Source of the DNA: Sporosarcina psychrophila
GTDB lineage: Bacteria; Bacillota; Bacilli; Bacillales_A; Planococcaceae
DNA length: 64,000 nucleotides
NCBI RefSeq assembly: GCF_001590685.1
Contig: NZ_CP014616.1
Span: forward strand, 2,665,001-2,729,000
Direction: 5' to 3'
Shown: piece by piece, positions 26,273 through 34,619 of the stretch
Position numbering within the stretch: the first letter of the stretch is position 1
How the letters are laid out: every line of letters begins with the position of its first letter
Notes under the pieces: model-generated
Told to the model about the DNA's origin: nothing
Databases searched by the model: none
The model's input: only the letters and a program-made list of their open reading frames with translations
Made by a program: the position numbers and the translations under genes

Positions 26273-26499
26273 ACCGCATTCCTCCGACGCATGACCACAA
26301 TATATTTCCCGCGTTCTTCCCGCTCAGCAAAAACCATTTTCGACCTACCCACAATGTTTGTTCGTTTGTAAATTGCTGCTGTGTGGGATTCTGATCCTTC
26401 TGAAACAACCTCAAATCCCTTTACAACAAGTTCAGCTACCCGTCTCTTAACTTCAGTCTCATCAATGCCCGTCACCGTCGTTTTGAAATATTCCCCCAT
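26269..26499 (-). CDS. Small conserved phage protein
   Basis: 76 residues ('EYFKTTVTGIDETEVKRRVA...KGFEVV...KYIVVMRR'), a pattern common in early operons of Bacillales prophages. GAGGGGTTGGC precedes the ATG. Function unknown. Confidence 0.6.
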   Translation of the reverse strand: MGEYFKTTVTGIDETEVKRRVAELVVKGFEVVSEGSESHTAAIYKRTNIVGRSKMVFAEREERGKYIVVMRRRNAV

Positions 26500-26525
26500 G
26501 CCAACCCCTCATTTCAGATTAGTAT

Positions 26526-26783
26526 TTATCGCCGTATTGAAATGTGAGCAGGATCAATCCCGCCCCTCAACCAAGAATCGCTATAAAAATACATAGGCTT
26601 AACGTGAAATTGTTCGCACAAGATTTGTGTTTGTTCGAAATTTGGAATGCTCCTTGAAAGCTCAAAGTCTATGATCTTCATGAAATCAACACCTAGCAGT
26701 TGCGCAACGTCAGATTGACCCATTTGAAACAATTGGCGAATCTCTTTTAGCTTCTGCCCGTTGAATCTCACTCCCTCACCCAT
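26526..26783 (-). CDS. XRE-family HTH protein
   Basis: 85 residues with an HTH ('LKEIRQLFQMGQSDVAQLLG') near the start. Overlaps the upstream DUF1064 gene by 16 nt. The exact start is unsure because the ribosome site is close to the ATG. Confidence 0.65.
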   Translation of the reverse strand: MGEGVRFNGQKLKEIRQLFQMGQSDVAQLLGVDFMKIIDFELSRSIPNFEQTQILCEQFHVKPMYFYSDSWLRGGIDPAHISIRR

Positions 26784-27250
26784 TCCTTATTTTTCAACCG
26801 TATAACAATTAATTCCATACCAGTTTTCAGTTCGAACAATTTCTGTCGCAAAGGAAAATCCCGTCCAACAGGTCCACCCTTAATATCAATCACTTCAACA
26901 AATCCATCGAAGTAAGTAACCCTAAAGTCCGCTGTATACTTCGCACCCGACTTCACGCGCTTGCATTTCCCGTTGCATAAATCACAATTGATGGGATTAC
27001 CCATTTTAGGACTCGGACGCCTGCCAGTCCCTGCGCAACGTTTACAAGCAACCTTGTACGGCTTGATAATCTGAAACTCCGGTTGAACCTCAATCAGTTT
27101 GATAGATTGATCTTTTTTCAAGTGAACGTAATAAGCTCCCTCGGTCAACGAGTCAAACGTTATGCCGTCGATTACAGCGGTCTTTGAATTGAACTGACGT
27201 GGTTGTTTCGGCGCCCTTGGTCTACTAGGAACCCTTTGAACATTCCTCAA
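26768..27250 (-). CDS. DUF1064 nuclease-like protein with zinc insertion
   Basis: 160 residues. 'FDSLTEGAYYVHL' near residue 33 and 'KYTADFRVTYFDGFVEVIDI' then 'KGG' near residue 105 match DUF1064, which has PD-(D/E)xK-type residues (E, D, E-x-K). A zinc-knuckle insertion with CxxC pairs ('CKRCAGTGRR' and 'CDLCNGKC') lies at ~69-95. TTG start overlaps the stop of the previous gene (TTGA). Probably a recombination or resolvase-like nuclease. Confidence 0.7.
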   Translation of the reverse strand: MRNVQRVPSRPRAPKQPRQFNSKTAVIDGITFDSLTEGAYYVHLKKDQSIKLIEVQPEFQIIKPYKVACKRCAGTGRRPSPKMGNPINCDLCNGKCKRVKSGAKYTADFRVTYFDGFVEVIDIKGGPVGRDFPLRQKLFELKTGMELIVIRLKNKEWVRE

Positions 27251-27408
27251 ACTGCCACCCCCGAATCAACAACCTCATCAAGCGTTATTTGTATTTTCTC
27301 AAACTCCGCATCTTCAGCAGCCTGTTTTTTCTTGCAGACAGGACCATAACCAATGTCGATGCTCTTTACTGTTTTGAGCGGTTTATTACATCGTTTGCAA
27401 TTTGACAT
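27247..27408 (-). CDS. Small DUF6011-like zinc protein
   Basis: 53 residues: 'MSNCKRCNKPLKTVKSIDIG' then 'YGPVCKKK'. The C-x2-C...GxGPxC arrangement matches DUF6011-type proteins. It overlaps the MazG-like gene upstream by 43 nt and couples to DUF1064 downstream. Confidence 0.6.
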   Translation of the reverse strand: MSNCKRCNKPLKTVKSIDIGYGPVCKKKQAAEDAEFEKIQITLDEVVDSGVAV

Positions 27409-27677
27409 AAGGATTTTTCCTCCCTCACTTGTTCCGCGATAGCAGAAGCAACGGCAGCCACATGAATCAGTTCTGTATACAGATCATCCGCATCTGAATC
27501 TTTACTGGCGACACTTCCTTGCTGAATCGCTTGGCAAACTTCACCGAACTCTTCACCTAAAATTGCTAACCAATAACTGTATTCATAACGTTGCAAGCCC
27601 CACTTTTCGTTATGACGTCCACGTTCCTTCAGCACATCGGCGTTTACGTTTTTCATAACGTCTGTTGTTAGATTCAT
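27366..27677 (-). CDS. MazG-like NTP pyrophosphohydrolase
   Basis: 103 residues with 'ERGRHNEKWGLQ' and the MazG 'EEFGEVCQAI' metal-binding helix, then a conserved 'ELIHVAAVASAIAEQV' helix. Such phage proteins hydrolyse nucleotides or alarmones. TGGAGGAGAC ribosome site. Confidence 0.75.
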   Translation of the reverse strand: MNLTTDVMKNVNADVLKERGRHNEKWGLQRYEYSYWLAILGEEFGEVCQAIQQGSVASKDSDADDLYTELIHVAAVASAIAEQVREEKSLCQIANDVINRSKQ

Positions 27678-27931
27678 ATTGTCTCCTCCAATGCCCTAAC
27701 TAACGCTTCGCCGACCGAATTCAACTTATGAGTTAACCGATAAACTTTGCGATAATCGAGCTCATTATCTTTGATAAATTTCAGCTGCTTTTTCGTGAAT
27801 ATCTTTCCGTCAGTAGCTCTTTCCTTCAAAACTTTTCTAGCACGATAGATAGCAAACTTCTTTCTCAGCTCTGCATTTTCTTGCTGTAACTTTGCGTTTT
27901 CCTGCTGCCAATGCCATTCGATATTATTCAC
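27674..27931 (-). CDS. Hypothetical coiled-coil protein
   Basis: 85 residues from GTG 27931 (GAAAGGGTGA upstream). N-terminal heptad-like 'LQQENAELRKKFAIY' coiled coil and a basic helical C-terminus. No function recognised. Confidence 0.5.
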   Translation of the reverse strand: MNNIEWHWQQENAKLQQENAELRKKFAIYRARKVLKERATDGKIFTKKQLKFIKDNELDYRKVYRLTHKLNSVGEALVRALEETI

Positions 27932-27981
27932 AGTACTCACCCTTTCAAAGTTTCATAGAATTGCTGCACTTAATGGCCGAA

Positions 27982-28380
27982 CTAATACCAATTTGTTGAG
28001 ACGATAACAGTTTGTTCTACACTGACTGGCATTAGTTTTCTGAAATATAGTTCTCCATCTTTCACGATTGAAGTTTTCCGCGAACCTTCATAGAGGCTTT
28101 TCAGACGGGTTACTTCACTTTCCGGTATTAGCATCCATACTCTTATATCTTCCATAGAGTCCTCTAAGTTGCGCGTATCATAGCGTTCCCAATCAAAAAA
28201 TGATTGCGCTAACCATTTATCTAATTCATCATGATCCGTAAAAAACTTCGCTTCGTCTCCATGATCATCATCTTCAACTACAAAGTAATAGATTGTAGAG
28301 TATCTCTTTTCATTATGTGATTGAACAAATTCCTTGAATTCACTCCAATTACTTTTTAAACCTAAATCGCATGTTTCCAT
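27982..28380 (-). CDS. Hypothetical acidic phage protein
   Basis: 132 residues from ATG 28380 (AAGGGGTGA 8 nt upstream). Rich in Asp/Glu/Trp/Tyr ('YYFVVEDDDHGDEAKFFTD'). Not recognised. Confidence 0.5.
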   Translation of the reverse strand: METCDLGLKSNWSEFKEFVQSHNEKRYSTIYYFVVEDDDHGDEAKFFTDHDELDKWLAQSFFDWERYDTRNLEDSMEDIRVWMLIPESEVTRLKSLYEGSRKTSIVKDGELYFRKLMPVSVEQTVIVSTNWY

Positions 28381-28424
28381 TTGATTCACCCCTTCTTCTT
28401 TTGTGTCTAATACGCCACCTTCAA

Positions 28425-28895
28425 CTAGAACGGAAGATCATCATCCGAGACCTCTACCGGTCCGCCATCTGACGAAAACGGGTCGTTCTGTGTCGTTTCC
28501 GCTCGATTCTGAGCGCCTTGCGTGTAACTTGGAGTATTCGTATCTCTCGGTGCTTGTCCACCCTCTGACGAACTGCTACGGGGTTCTAAGAATTGAGTGG
28601 AATCCGCTACGACTTCCGTTGTGTAGACGCGCTTTCCATCCTGTCCCTCGAAGCTGCCAGTTTGAATTCTTCCATCCAAACCAACTAGACTTCCCTTCTT
28701 CAAGAAGTTCGCAACGTTTTCAGCCTGTTTCCTCCAAGCGACACAACTGATGAAATCAACTTCTTGTTCGCCAGCTGTATTTTTGAATGCTCTGTTGACC
28801 GCAAGAGTGAAGCGTGTGACCGCAATACCTGTTTGTGTATGTTTGAGTTCTGGATCCTTTGTGAGACGACCGACTAATACAACTCGGTTAATCAT
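28425..28895 (-). CDS. ssb: Single-stranded DNA-binding protein
   Basis: 156 residues: OB-fold from '[20 protein letters not shown]' to about residue 105, a disordered Ser/Gln/Thr linker and the acidic tip 'DDDLPF' that recruits replication and repair partners. Typical length for Firmicutes phage SSB. Confidence 0.95.
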   Translation of the reverse strand: MINRVVLVGRLTKDPELKHTQTGIAVTRFTLAVNRAFKNTAGEQEVDFISCVAWRKQAENVANFLKKGSLVGLDGRIQTGSFEGQDGKRVYTTEVVADSTQFLEPRSSSSEGGQAPRDTNTPSYTQGAQNRAETTQNDPFSSDGGPVEVSDDDLPF

Positions 28896-29726
28896 TCACT
28901 TTCCTCCTCTTTTTTTGTTTGCGTTTGCGCTTCTACTAGCCGCTTCGTTTAAAGGTCCGAATAACTCGGGAGGCCTTAATCCTTTTTCGTATCGGTGTTG
29001 CAAAGTACCGTAAGAGAACCCTAATACACTGCTCCAATCTCTCAAACTCCTTATTTCCCCATTGTAATCCAGCATTATCCACCTTTTTCTCGATGCTAAA
29101 AGGTCGTCCCCTCTAAGTCCTGAAGAGTATCTGTCGTGCAACGTTCTACCTGGCACTTCGTATTTTCTTGCAATTTCCGATAGGGTTAGAACTTCACCTT
29201 TCACCTCAGTAAAGACATTCCGAGACGTATTATTCAGTTGCACAATATCAGTCGTCCATCTACAGTTACCAGGTTCGTAATTTCCATCATTGTCTATTCT
29301 GTCAATCGACAATTCTTTGTCGTAACCATTTTCCATAGACCATTTGTAGAACTCCTCGAATTTTTGCCATTCTTCGCAAACTCTAATGCCTCTACCCCCG
29401 TATCTTTCCTCTTCTTTGTCATTACATCTAGCCTTCATACTTCTCCAAATACCATAGATTCTAGCACCTGATAACCCGTGGGTTCTTTTAGTTTCGGATG
29501 CTCTTTCGGAAGCAAAACAACCGCAACTTTTAGTCTTCCCGTTTCTTAGCGCACTTTGAAGTATCGGCTTTACATTTCCGCAATCGCACTTACAAATCCA
29601 TTTCGTTCTACTTCTACCTTTATATTTTCGGCTTTCGCTTAATTCCAACGCGACCAACCTGCCGAATCTTTCACCAGTTAAATCTAAAAATCCGCCCTTT
29701 AACTTCTTTACGCGTTCGTGTGTCAT
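28896..29726 (-). CDS. Homing-endonuclease-like (HNH-type) protein
   Basis: 276 residues. A zinc-ribbon-like region (CKCDCG...CGC) at ~45-75 is followed by 'IYGIWRSMKARCND', 'YGGRGIRVCEEWQKFEEFY' and 'LSIDRIDNDGNYEPGNCRW', the core of freestanding phage HNH-type homing endonucleases, then HTH-like modules. It is directly in front of ssb, as such mobile genes often are. A shorter relative lies at 33233-33694. Confidence 0.7.
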   Translation of the reverse strand: MTHERVKKLKGGFLDLTGERFGRLVALELSESRKYKGRSRTKWICKCDCGNVKPILQSALRNGKTKSCGCFASERASETKRTHGLSGARIYGIWRSMKARCNDKEEERYGGRGIRVCEEWQKFEEFYKWSMENGYDKELSIDRIDNDGNYEPGNCRWTTDIVQLNNTSRNVFTEVKGEVLTLSEIARKYEVPGRTLHDRYSSGLRGDDLLASRKRWIMLDYNGEIRSLRDWSSVLGFSYGTLQHRYEKGLRPPELFGPLNEAASRSANANKKRGGK

Positions 29727-29747
29727 TCTACATAACCATCCCTTTCA

Positions 29748-29894
29748 TCATCGATTTGCCACTATTCTTTTCACTGCTAGTAAACTTACAAGAGACCGAT
29801 AGTCCATTTCAGACAACAGTTCCCCATTACGGCCACCCACAACATGCATAGCTCTCAACTCCTGGATAAGATAATCCCTCTGCATTTGCCTCAT
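29748..29894 (-). CDS. Small hypothetical protein (48 aa)
   Basis: 48 residues ('MRQMQRDYLIQELRAMHVVG...'), ATG overlapping the upstream stop by 4 nt. Helical; faintly like the small Fur-regulated-basic-type proteins but not assigned. Confidence 0.5.
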   Translation of the reverse strand: MRQMQRDYLIQELRAMHVVGGRNGELLSEMDYRSLVSLLAVKRIVANR

Positions 29895-30106
29895 TCAGAC
29901 TCGGCCCCTTTCACCTCAGAAACTGTTTCGATTTCGTTAATGTTGATGAATGTGTCGTTCCAAATGGCGAATGAGTACCCCTGACCTTTCTTATCTACGA
30001 AGTTCTCAGTGCACCATTCTCTGAATTGATCTTTTTAAAATTGACCTGACTCGACTTCGAGAGTTCTACCAGACTTAAAGGTTACTAACACTTTTAATTT
30101 CCTCAT
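29891..30106 (-). pseudogene. Small phage gene interrupted by an in-frame TAA
   Basis: A 72-codon frame begins 'MRKLKVLVTFKSGRTLEVES' and has TAA at codon 24 (30035-30037), then continues in the same frame 'KDQFREWCTENFVDKKGQGY' to a TGA. The two parts read as one small beta-rich protein. ATGA coupling to the next gene survives. Confidence 0.6.
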
Positions 30107-30297
30107 GCCGTCATCGCCTCCACTTCGCCAAGTTCAGCCATGAGCATCTTCACAGCGCCCTCCGGTGTCGTTCCTGTCGTGATCCGCAATTCGTTGAGCA
30201 ATGAGTTGAATTGCCGCTCCAAGTGCTTGTCCTTGCATCCTGTGTTGTTCCACGCGCCTGCTGTTAGGATTAGTTTGTTGATGATGTAGTTAGGCAT
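30103..30297 (-). CDS. Small hypothetical phage protein
   Basis: 64 residues from ATG 30297 (GAGGAGTG about 9 nt upstream), starting 'MPNYIINKLILTAGAW'. Overlaps both neighbours by a few bases. Function unknown. Confidence 0.5.
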   Translation of the reverse strand: MPNYIINKLILTAGAWNNTGCKDKHLERQFNSLLNELRITTGTTPEGAVKMLMAELGEVEAMTA

Positions 30298-30874
30298 TGG
30301 ATTCACACTCCTCAAAACTGATGAATGATTCGACTGGGTAGAAGCCTTTTAATTTACCTTTTTCAAATAACATTCTTGCTTGATTTGTATTGTTAATAAT
30401 TATCGGTTCTCCATTTTTGTTAATCCGTATATCTTTCGACCGAAACTCCCCAACCTCCCGCCCAATCCCCGCCCACACTCGGCGTTCCTTTTCAACTTTG
30501 ATTTCTTCGGGAGTTGCAAGGCGAACAATATCGACTGGCGCCGAATTAAAGTCGGAGCCGTTTTCAATCTTCACGTAATCTCCGTCGCACTCGACCACTT
30601 CGTACATCTCTTCTGTTCCATGACCACTCCAAAGCACCATTACTTTTTGTCCAGGCTTAAACTCTGGTTCAACTTCGAAACCAATGCGCAAAGCATCCAC
30701 CATTTTAAGTAGCGATATTTCGTTAAGTGGCTTGTATGCTTGTGTCCAAGGGTTATCCTGCAACTCAGTTTCTGCATGCGATAGTATCAAACTTTCATGG
30801 TCGTAACGCCCCTTATTAAGAGCGTAATCAATCGCATCCGCCACTTCTTGCGTCAATTTCACTTTTTCAGTCAT
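30290..30874 (-). CDS. Hypothetical phage early protein
   Basis: 194 residues with a central SH3-like stretch ('FKPGQKVMVLWSGHG...EMYEVVE'). The N-terminal half resembles DUF1642-type phage proteins, weakly. AGGGGGAAT ribosome site. Confidence 0.5.
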   Translation of the reverse strand: MTEKVKLTQEVADAIDYALNKGRYDHESLILSHAETELQDNPWTQAYKPLNEISLLKMVDALRIGFEVEPEFKPGQKVMVLWSGHGTEEMYEVVECDGDYVKIENGSDFNSAPVDIVRLATPEEIKVEKERRVWAGIGREVGEFRSKDIRINKNGEPIIINNTNQARMLFEKGKLKGFYPVESFISFEECESNA

Positions 30875-30886
30875 TCAAAATTCCCC

Positions 30887-31693
30887 CTAAAATGTTTTCT
30901 TCCGATAATCCCTGCCATCCATTTTCACAACGTCTGTATTGTCCATGATCCGCGAGAAGTTCCTGGCATTCACTTTGCTTTCAAGCTCCGTACTAGAAAG
31001 GTTTGTCGTGTAAATCGTGTGTTTTCCCGACCGACTGTCTATGACTTCAAACAACTTTGTCCATGTCCAGTTATCCGCGCCATTCCGCATATTCGTGTAT
31101 TCCGTCCCGAGGTCATCAAGGACTAGAAGGTCAACCTCGGCAATGTAGTTCAACAAATCGTTTTCCGAGAAGCTCGCCTTAGCGTTAAACGTTTCCTTAA
31201 TTTTCGTAAGTAATTTCGGAACTGATAGGAAAAGCGCTGTGTGACCATTCTCAATCAGCTTCTTCGCAACAGAGAATGAAAGGTGGCTTTTCCCGGTGCC
31301 ATAAGTTCCGGTCAAGAGTAAGTTCTTTCCTTCACGCGGATTAAACGTCCAGGCGTACTCAACGAGATCGCGTTTAGCCTTTTCAAGTTCGGGTGTAGGT
31401 GGAACATAATTTTCGAAAGTCGCTTTCAGAAGAGATTGATTGACCAATGAGTTCTGGTCGAACACACCCTTTGCGCGGTTCATTTTGGCTTTACGCTCAT
31501 TTTCAATAACCCGTAATTCGATATCCTTGTCTCCGCATTTGCAACCAAGAATGAATTGCTCGACCTTTCCCATATCAGGACCGCCCATAATAGGGATTTC
31601 AGTTAGTTTCACTTTCTCACCGCAACCCTCGCAATCGTACTTTTCTAAGACGACTGGGACTGGGAAGTTTTCAAGTGCCTTTTCGTAGTTCAT
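30887..31693 (-). CDS. dnaC: DnaC/DnaI-like helicase loader ATPase
   Basis: 268 residues. N-terminal Cys pairs (C21-x2-C24 and C51-x-C53) suggest zinc binding; Walker A GTYGTGKS at 129-136 and Walker B 'LLVLDDLG' at 189-196 identify the AAA+ loader that places the replicative helicase. Directly downstream of the initiator gene. Confidence 0.9.
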   Translation of the reverse strand: MNYEKALENFPVPVVLEKYDCEGCGEKVKLTEIPIMGGPDMGKVEQFILGCKCGDKDIELRVIENERKAKMNRAKGVFDQNSLVNQSLLKATFENYVPPTPELEKAKRDLVEYAWTFNPREGKNLLLTGTYGTGKSHLSFSVAKKLIENGHTALFLSVPKLLTKIKETFNAKASFSENDLLNYIAEVDLLVLDDLGTEYTNMRNGADNWTWTKLFEVIDSRSGKHTIYTTNLSSTELESKVNARNFSRIMDNTDVVKMDGRDYRKKTF

Positions 31694-31702
31694 GACGTCC
31701 TC

Positions 31703-32545
31703 CTAGAAACCGTAGTCATATTCATGCTCTTGTTCCTTTTTAACCTTCGATGGCTCAAACTGGTGAACATTACTTGGGAAACTCGGTTTCTTCATTTTCA
31801 GAAGCAGCGAAGTATAACGGGTTCGCAATTTAGACGGCGACAAGACATTCGCTCTTTCGAATTCATCCTGTTGTACCCATCGCATCAGTTCACCAATTTC
31901 TTTTTTATCTCGTTTATCAAGTTCAATCATTTTTCGAATATCATCGGACCAAGTTTGTAAGTTAGGTTCTTTTCGCTTAGGATCATTCTTCAAGATTTCC
32001 TTGTAGAAGAAATCAGCTAAAATAAATGGTGGTGAATCTTTGTCATAAACTTGTTTAGGACTATTCTTTATATCTTTTAATTCTTTATCATTCTTTAAAC
32101 CTTCTTTATCATTCTTCTTTATATCCGCGGGCTGTTCCCTAGCTTCTCCGCTTGCTGTTTCTTTGCTGTTACCCCCACCGTTTTCAACTTGGTACAAATC
32201 CCAATTTGACACAGTTACTAGTGTGTATTGTCTGTTACCCCTACCACGGTCTATTTCTATCATCTGCTGTTTCTCTAACCACGCCAAAATGGTAGAAACT
32301 GTCTTGGGATTCGGCTCTTTCCATACGAGGCCTTCGTAATATCCGACCCCTTGTGCAATGCTTCTGACAGATGTTAAATGTTGTCCTGGATTGATAGAGA
32401 AAAAATTTCCATCTTCCATTGGAATCTTATTAGGTGAGTGATTTACTTTGTATTTCAGGTATTGCCAAACTCTGTGATAAAGAGGGGGCATCATCCAAAT
32501 GTCGCTTTTCAGCTCTGATCGAAAATCCTTTATAAAGACGCCCAT
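31703..32545 (-). CDS. Phage replication initiator (winged-helix/DnaD-like)
   Basis: 280 residues. Residues ~1-115 form a winged-helix region ('IWMMPPLYHRVWQYLKYKVN', 'SIAQGVGYYEGLVW', 'PKTVSTILAWLEKQQMIEI') typical of phage initiators; a charged linker follows, then a DnaD-like C-terminus. The linker-coding DNA carries iteron-like repeats that may be the origin. Confidence 0.8.
   Translation of the reverse strand: MGVFIKDFRSELKSDIWMMPPLYHRVWQYLKYKVNHSPNKIPMEDGNFFSINPGQHLTSVRSIAQGVGYYEGLVWKEPNPKTVSTILAWLEKQQMIEIDRGRGNRQYTLVTVSNWDLYQVENGGGNSKETASGEAREQPADIKKNDKEGLKNDKELKDIKNSPKQVYDKDSPPFILADFFYKEILKNDPKRKEPNLQTWSDDIRKMIELDKRDKKEIGELMRWVQQDEFERANVLSPSKLRTRYTSLLLKMKKPSFPSNVHQFEPSKVKKEQEHEYDYGF
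32060..32127. other. Candidate phage replication origin (iterons in initiator gene)
   Basis: A+T-rich stretch with repeated TTCTTTAT units: TTCTTTATATC at both ends and TTCTTTATCATTCTT-type repeats between. Phage origins are often inside the initiator gene at the linker, as here. Codes for a low-complexity Lys/Asp segment, so codon bias is an alternative explanation. Confidence 0.4.
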
Positions 32546-32565
32546 TCTTCCACCCCCTCATTTTT

Positions 32566-33264
32566 TTATGGGACGTACACAAGTTTCCCTGTCTGTTCCT
32601 GTACTGCTTTTTTGAACACTGCTTCATCTGAATTCGTATCCGAAAGATGCAGCAAATGAATCTCCTGAACTTTCGATAGATCATTAGCCTTCAAAAACAC
32701 AAGCATGTTTTCTAAAGAAAAGTGACTCTTCACTACTCGTTTTCGTAAAAACTCATGGATCCGTCCGCTATCTACGTTTTCATTCAATATCTTTTGAGAG
32801 TAGTTGCACTCAACCATTAAGTGAGTGAGACCTTGAAACTTGTACTTGATGTAGTAGGTGTCAGTAGCAAACAGGAGCTTGTCCCCTGCGTCGCTCTGGA
32901 TAAGAAAGCCAAAGGTCTTCACGTCATGCTGCACATCAAAAGGTAAGATCGTGAACGTTCCAATTCTAAATTGCTTCTTGTTTTCTATCGTTTTGACCCT
33001 ATTATGTTCAATGCCTACCTCTGTAGCAGTCGAGTCGCTCATATAACAGTCAACTCCCATCTTCGCTACGTCTTCAATAGACATCGAGTGGTCGCCGTGT
33101 GAGTGACTCAGCAGGACGCCTGCTAGACTTGAAACTTTAAAGTCTAGCGCCTGTTTGATTCTCTTAATGCTGATTCCTGCTTCTATCATTATTTTTGTTT
33201 CTCCATCGAAAATTGTGTACATGTTCCCGGAACTACCGCTTGCGAAGGATTGTATTTCGATCAT
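32566..33264 (-). CDS. MBL-fold metallohydrolase (YycJ-like), recombination module
   Basis: 232 residues. Starts 'MIEIQSFASGSSGNMYTI', like YycJ-type proteins, with the metal motif H54-x-H56-x-D58-H59 and a C-terminal 'LLHLSDTNSD'. The order SbcC-like, RecT, MBL, initiator is conserved in staphylococcal-type phages, so a nuclease role in recombination is likely. Its ribosome site (GGAGGGC) lies inside the upstream homing-endonuclease-like gene. Confidence 0.8.
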   Translation of the reverse strand: MIEIQSFASGSSGNMYTIFDGETKIMIEAGISIKRIKQALDFKVSSLAGVLLSHSHGDHSMSIEDVAKMGVDCYMSDSTATEVGIEHNRVKTIENKKQFRIGTFTILPFDVQHDVKTFGFLIQSDAGDKLLFATDTYYIKYKFQGLTHLMVECNYSQKILNENVDSGRIHEFLRKRVVKSHFSLENMLVFLKANDLSKVQEIHLLHLSDTNSDEAVFKKAVQEQTGKLVYVP

Positions 33265-33694
33265 AAGCTCTGCCCTCCATCGGTGTTTCGAACATTTCTC
33301 TTGTAGTCCAGCCGTTGCGTAACCGACTGCGAAGAGTGCTGTAATTTAGATTTAGTTCTCTAGACCAATCAGCCAAGCTTTGTTTCTTTCCTTCATATAA
33401 AAGCATTCTGTTTTTGCGAGTATTATTGGTTTGTTCCGATTGGGTAGTCCACTGACAGTTAACGGGTTCGTAGTTACCGTCGTTATCGACCCTATCTATG
33501 CTTAGTCCTTCTTTGTAGCCTGACCTTCGGGACCATTCGTAAAATGCTTCGAAGGATTGCCATTCACTGCAAACCCTTATCCCCCTGCCTCCGTAATGAT
33601 GATAATTAGGGTGATTGGAGCTGCGGCATCTCCGCCTCATTTCTATCCAAATAAAATGAAGTTTTGTTCCTGATTGACCATGAGTTTTAGTCAC
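33233..33694 (-). CDS. Homing-endonuclease-like protein, short form
   Basis: 153 residues with 'HYGGRGIRVCSEWQSFEAFY' and 'LSIDRVDNDGNYEPVNCQW', the same core as the 28896 gene, and a C-terminal HTH-like 'QSLADWSRELNLNYSTLRSR'. GTG start with AAAAAGGGGG. Its 3' end overlaps the MBL gene by 32 nt. Inserted between recT and the MBL gene. Confidence 0.7.
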   Translation of the reverse strand: MTKTHGQSGTKLHFIWIEMRRRCRSSNHPNYHHYGGRGIRVCSEWQSFEAFYEWSRRSGYKEGLSIDRVDNDGNYEPVNCQWTTQSEQTNNTRKNRMLLYEGKKQSLADWSRELNLNYSTLRSRLRNGWTTREMFETPMEGRAYDRNTILRKR

Positions 33695-33722
33695 GAAACA
33701 ACCCCCTTTTTGATTTCAATCA

Positions 33723-34619
33723 TTAGAAGCCTGGACCATTTGAAGCGACTGGCTCTGGTTCGGGTTGAACCTTAGTTTCTGAAATGATTTCACCTGTGTT
33801 TACGTCAATATCTTCCCTAGGTGTTTCAATGGTTTCCGGTTGAATATCCAGTGTTTCGGTATTTGCATTTTCTTTAATTTCAAATTCCGGATTAATCTCT
33901 TTTCTGTCATTCTCGTATTCGTTTTCAGTTGTATTGTTGATTGATTCAACCAAAAGGTCACTGTCGTCGCTTGTGTTAATGAACCCTTTTGCTGCACGAT
34001 TAATCACAGTACGTTTTGCCATCTCCTGCGGGAATTTCTTGTGTACTGCCTGCTGAGTTTTCGATTGGCTCCAAGAAGCATCGATTTCCTTCTTGGTCAT
34101 GACAGTTAGTACTTCTTTATCGCCAGTTTGTACAATGGCATACGCGCCGATGATATCCTTGTCCCGATTTTCAAATGCCGTTTTATGACTCAACAGTTTT
34201 TCTCGACCGCGATCATTTTCGTAATCGAAAACATCATCTTGGTAAATTACGTTTGCCCAAATGTCTTTAACATTTGTGAGGCGTTTGAGAACGGCTTGAG
34301 TGCCAAAGTAAGAGCGATTCAACTGCAATTGGGTACCGTAAACAATGAAATAACACTGTGTTTTCGCCGGGCTTAAACCTTGCACAACCATATCTAACAA
34401 CGAATTAGCAATTGAATCCCTTGTACAAACATCTAGTGCTGCTTTTCCGCTTTTATCTTTTGTTTCCTGTAGTTTGAAAAATGCACTCTTTAAAGCATTG
34501 CTTGCATTGTAGTTGGCTGGTAGTATCAAACCGTCTTCTTGCAGCCTTGCTAAATTTGTATTTACACTATCCGTGATGTCTTTTTGGATGATTGCTACTG
34601 ATTGAGTTGGTTCAGTCAT
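33723..34619 (-). CDS. recT: RecT-family single-strand annealing protein
   Basis: 298 residues. 'NALKSAFFKLQETKDK', 'VVQGLSPAKTQCYFIVYGTQ', 'LNRSYFGTQAVLKRL' and 'FPQEMAKRTVINRAAKGFIN' match RecT. The C-terminal ~80 residues are an acidic Glu/Thr/Pro tail. Part of the phage recombination cassette. Confidence 0.93.
   Translation of the reverse strand: MTEPTQSVAIIQKDITDSVNTNLARLQEDGLILPANYNASNALKSAFFKLQETKDKSGKAALDVCTRDSIANSLLDMVVQGLSPAKTQCYFIVYGTQLQLNRSYFGTQAVLKRLTNVKDIWANVIYQDDVFDYENDRGREKLLSHKTAFENRDKDIIGAYAIVQTGDKEVLTVMTKKEIDASWSQSKTQQAVHKKFPQEMAKRTVINRAAKGFINTSDDSDLLVESINNTTENEYENDRKEINPEFEIKENANTETLDIQPETIETPREDIDVNTGEIISETKVQPEPEPVASNGPGF

Noticed and set aside
26184..26414. 76-codon minus-strand frame overlapping 26269-26499
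   Set aside because: It overlaps a better-supported gene in another frame; the coupled 40-codon gene at 26150-26272 explains the region.
32566..33264. MBL-fold protein as an Apyc1-type anti-Pycsar phosphodiesterase
   Set aside because: The SGSSGN start and the SbcC-RecT-MBL gene order fit the YycJ-like recombination protein better; nothing specific to Apyc1 was seen.
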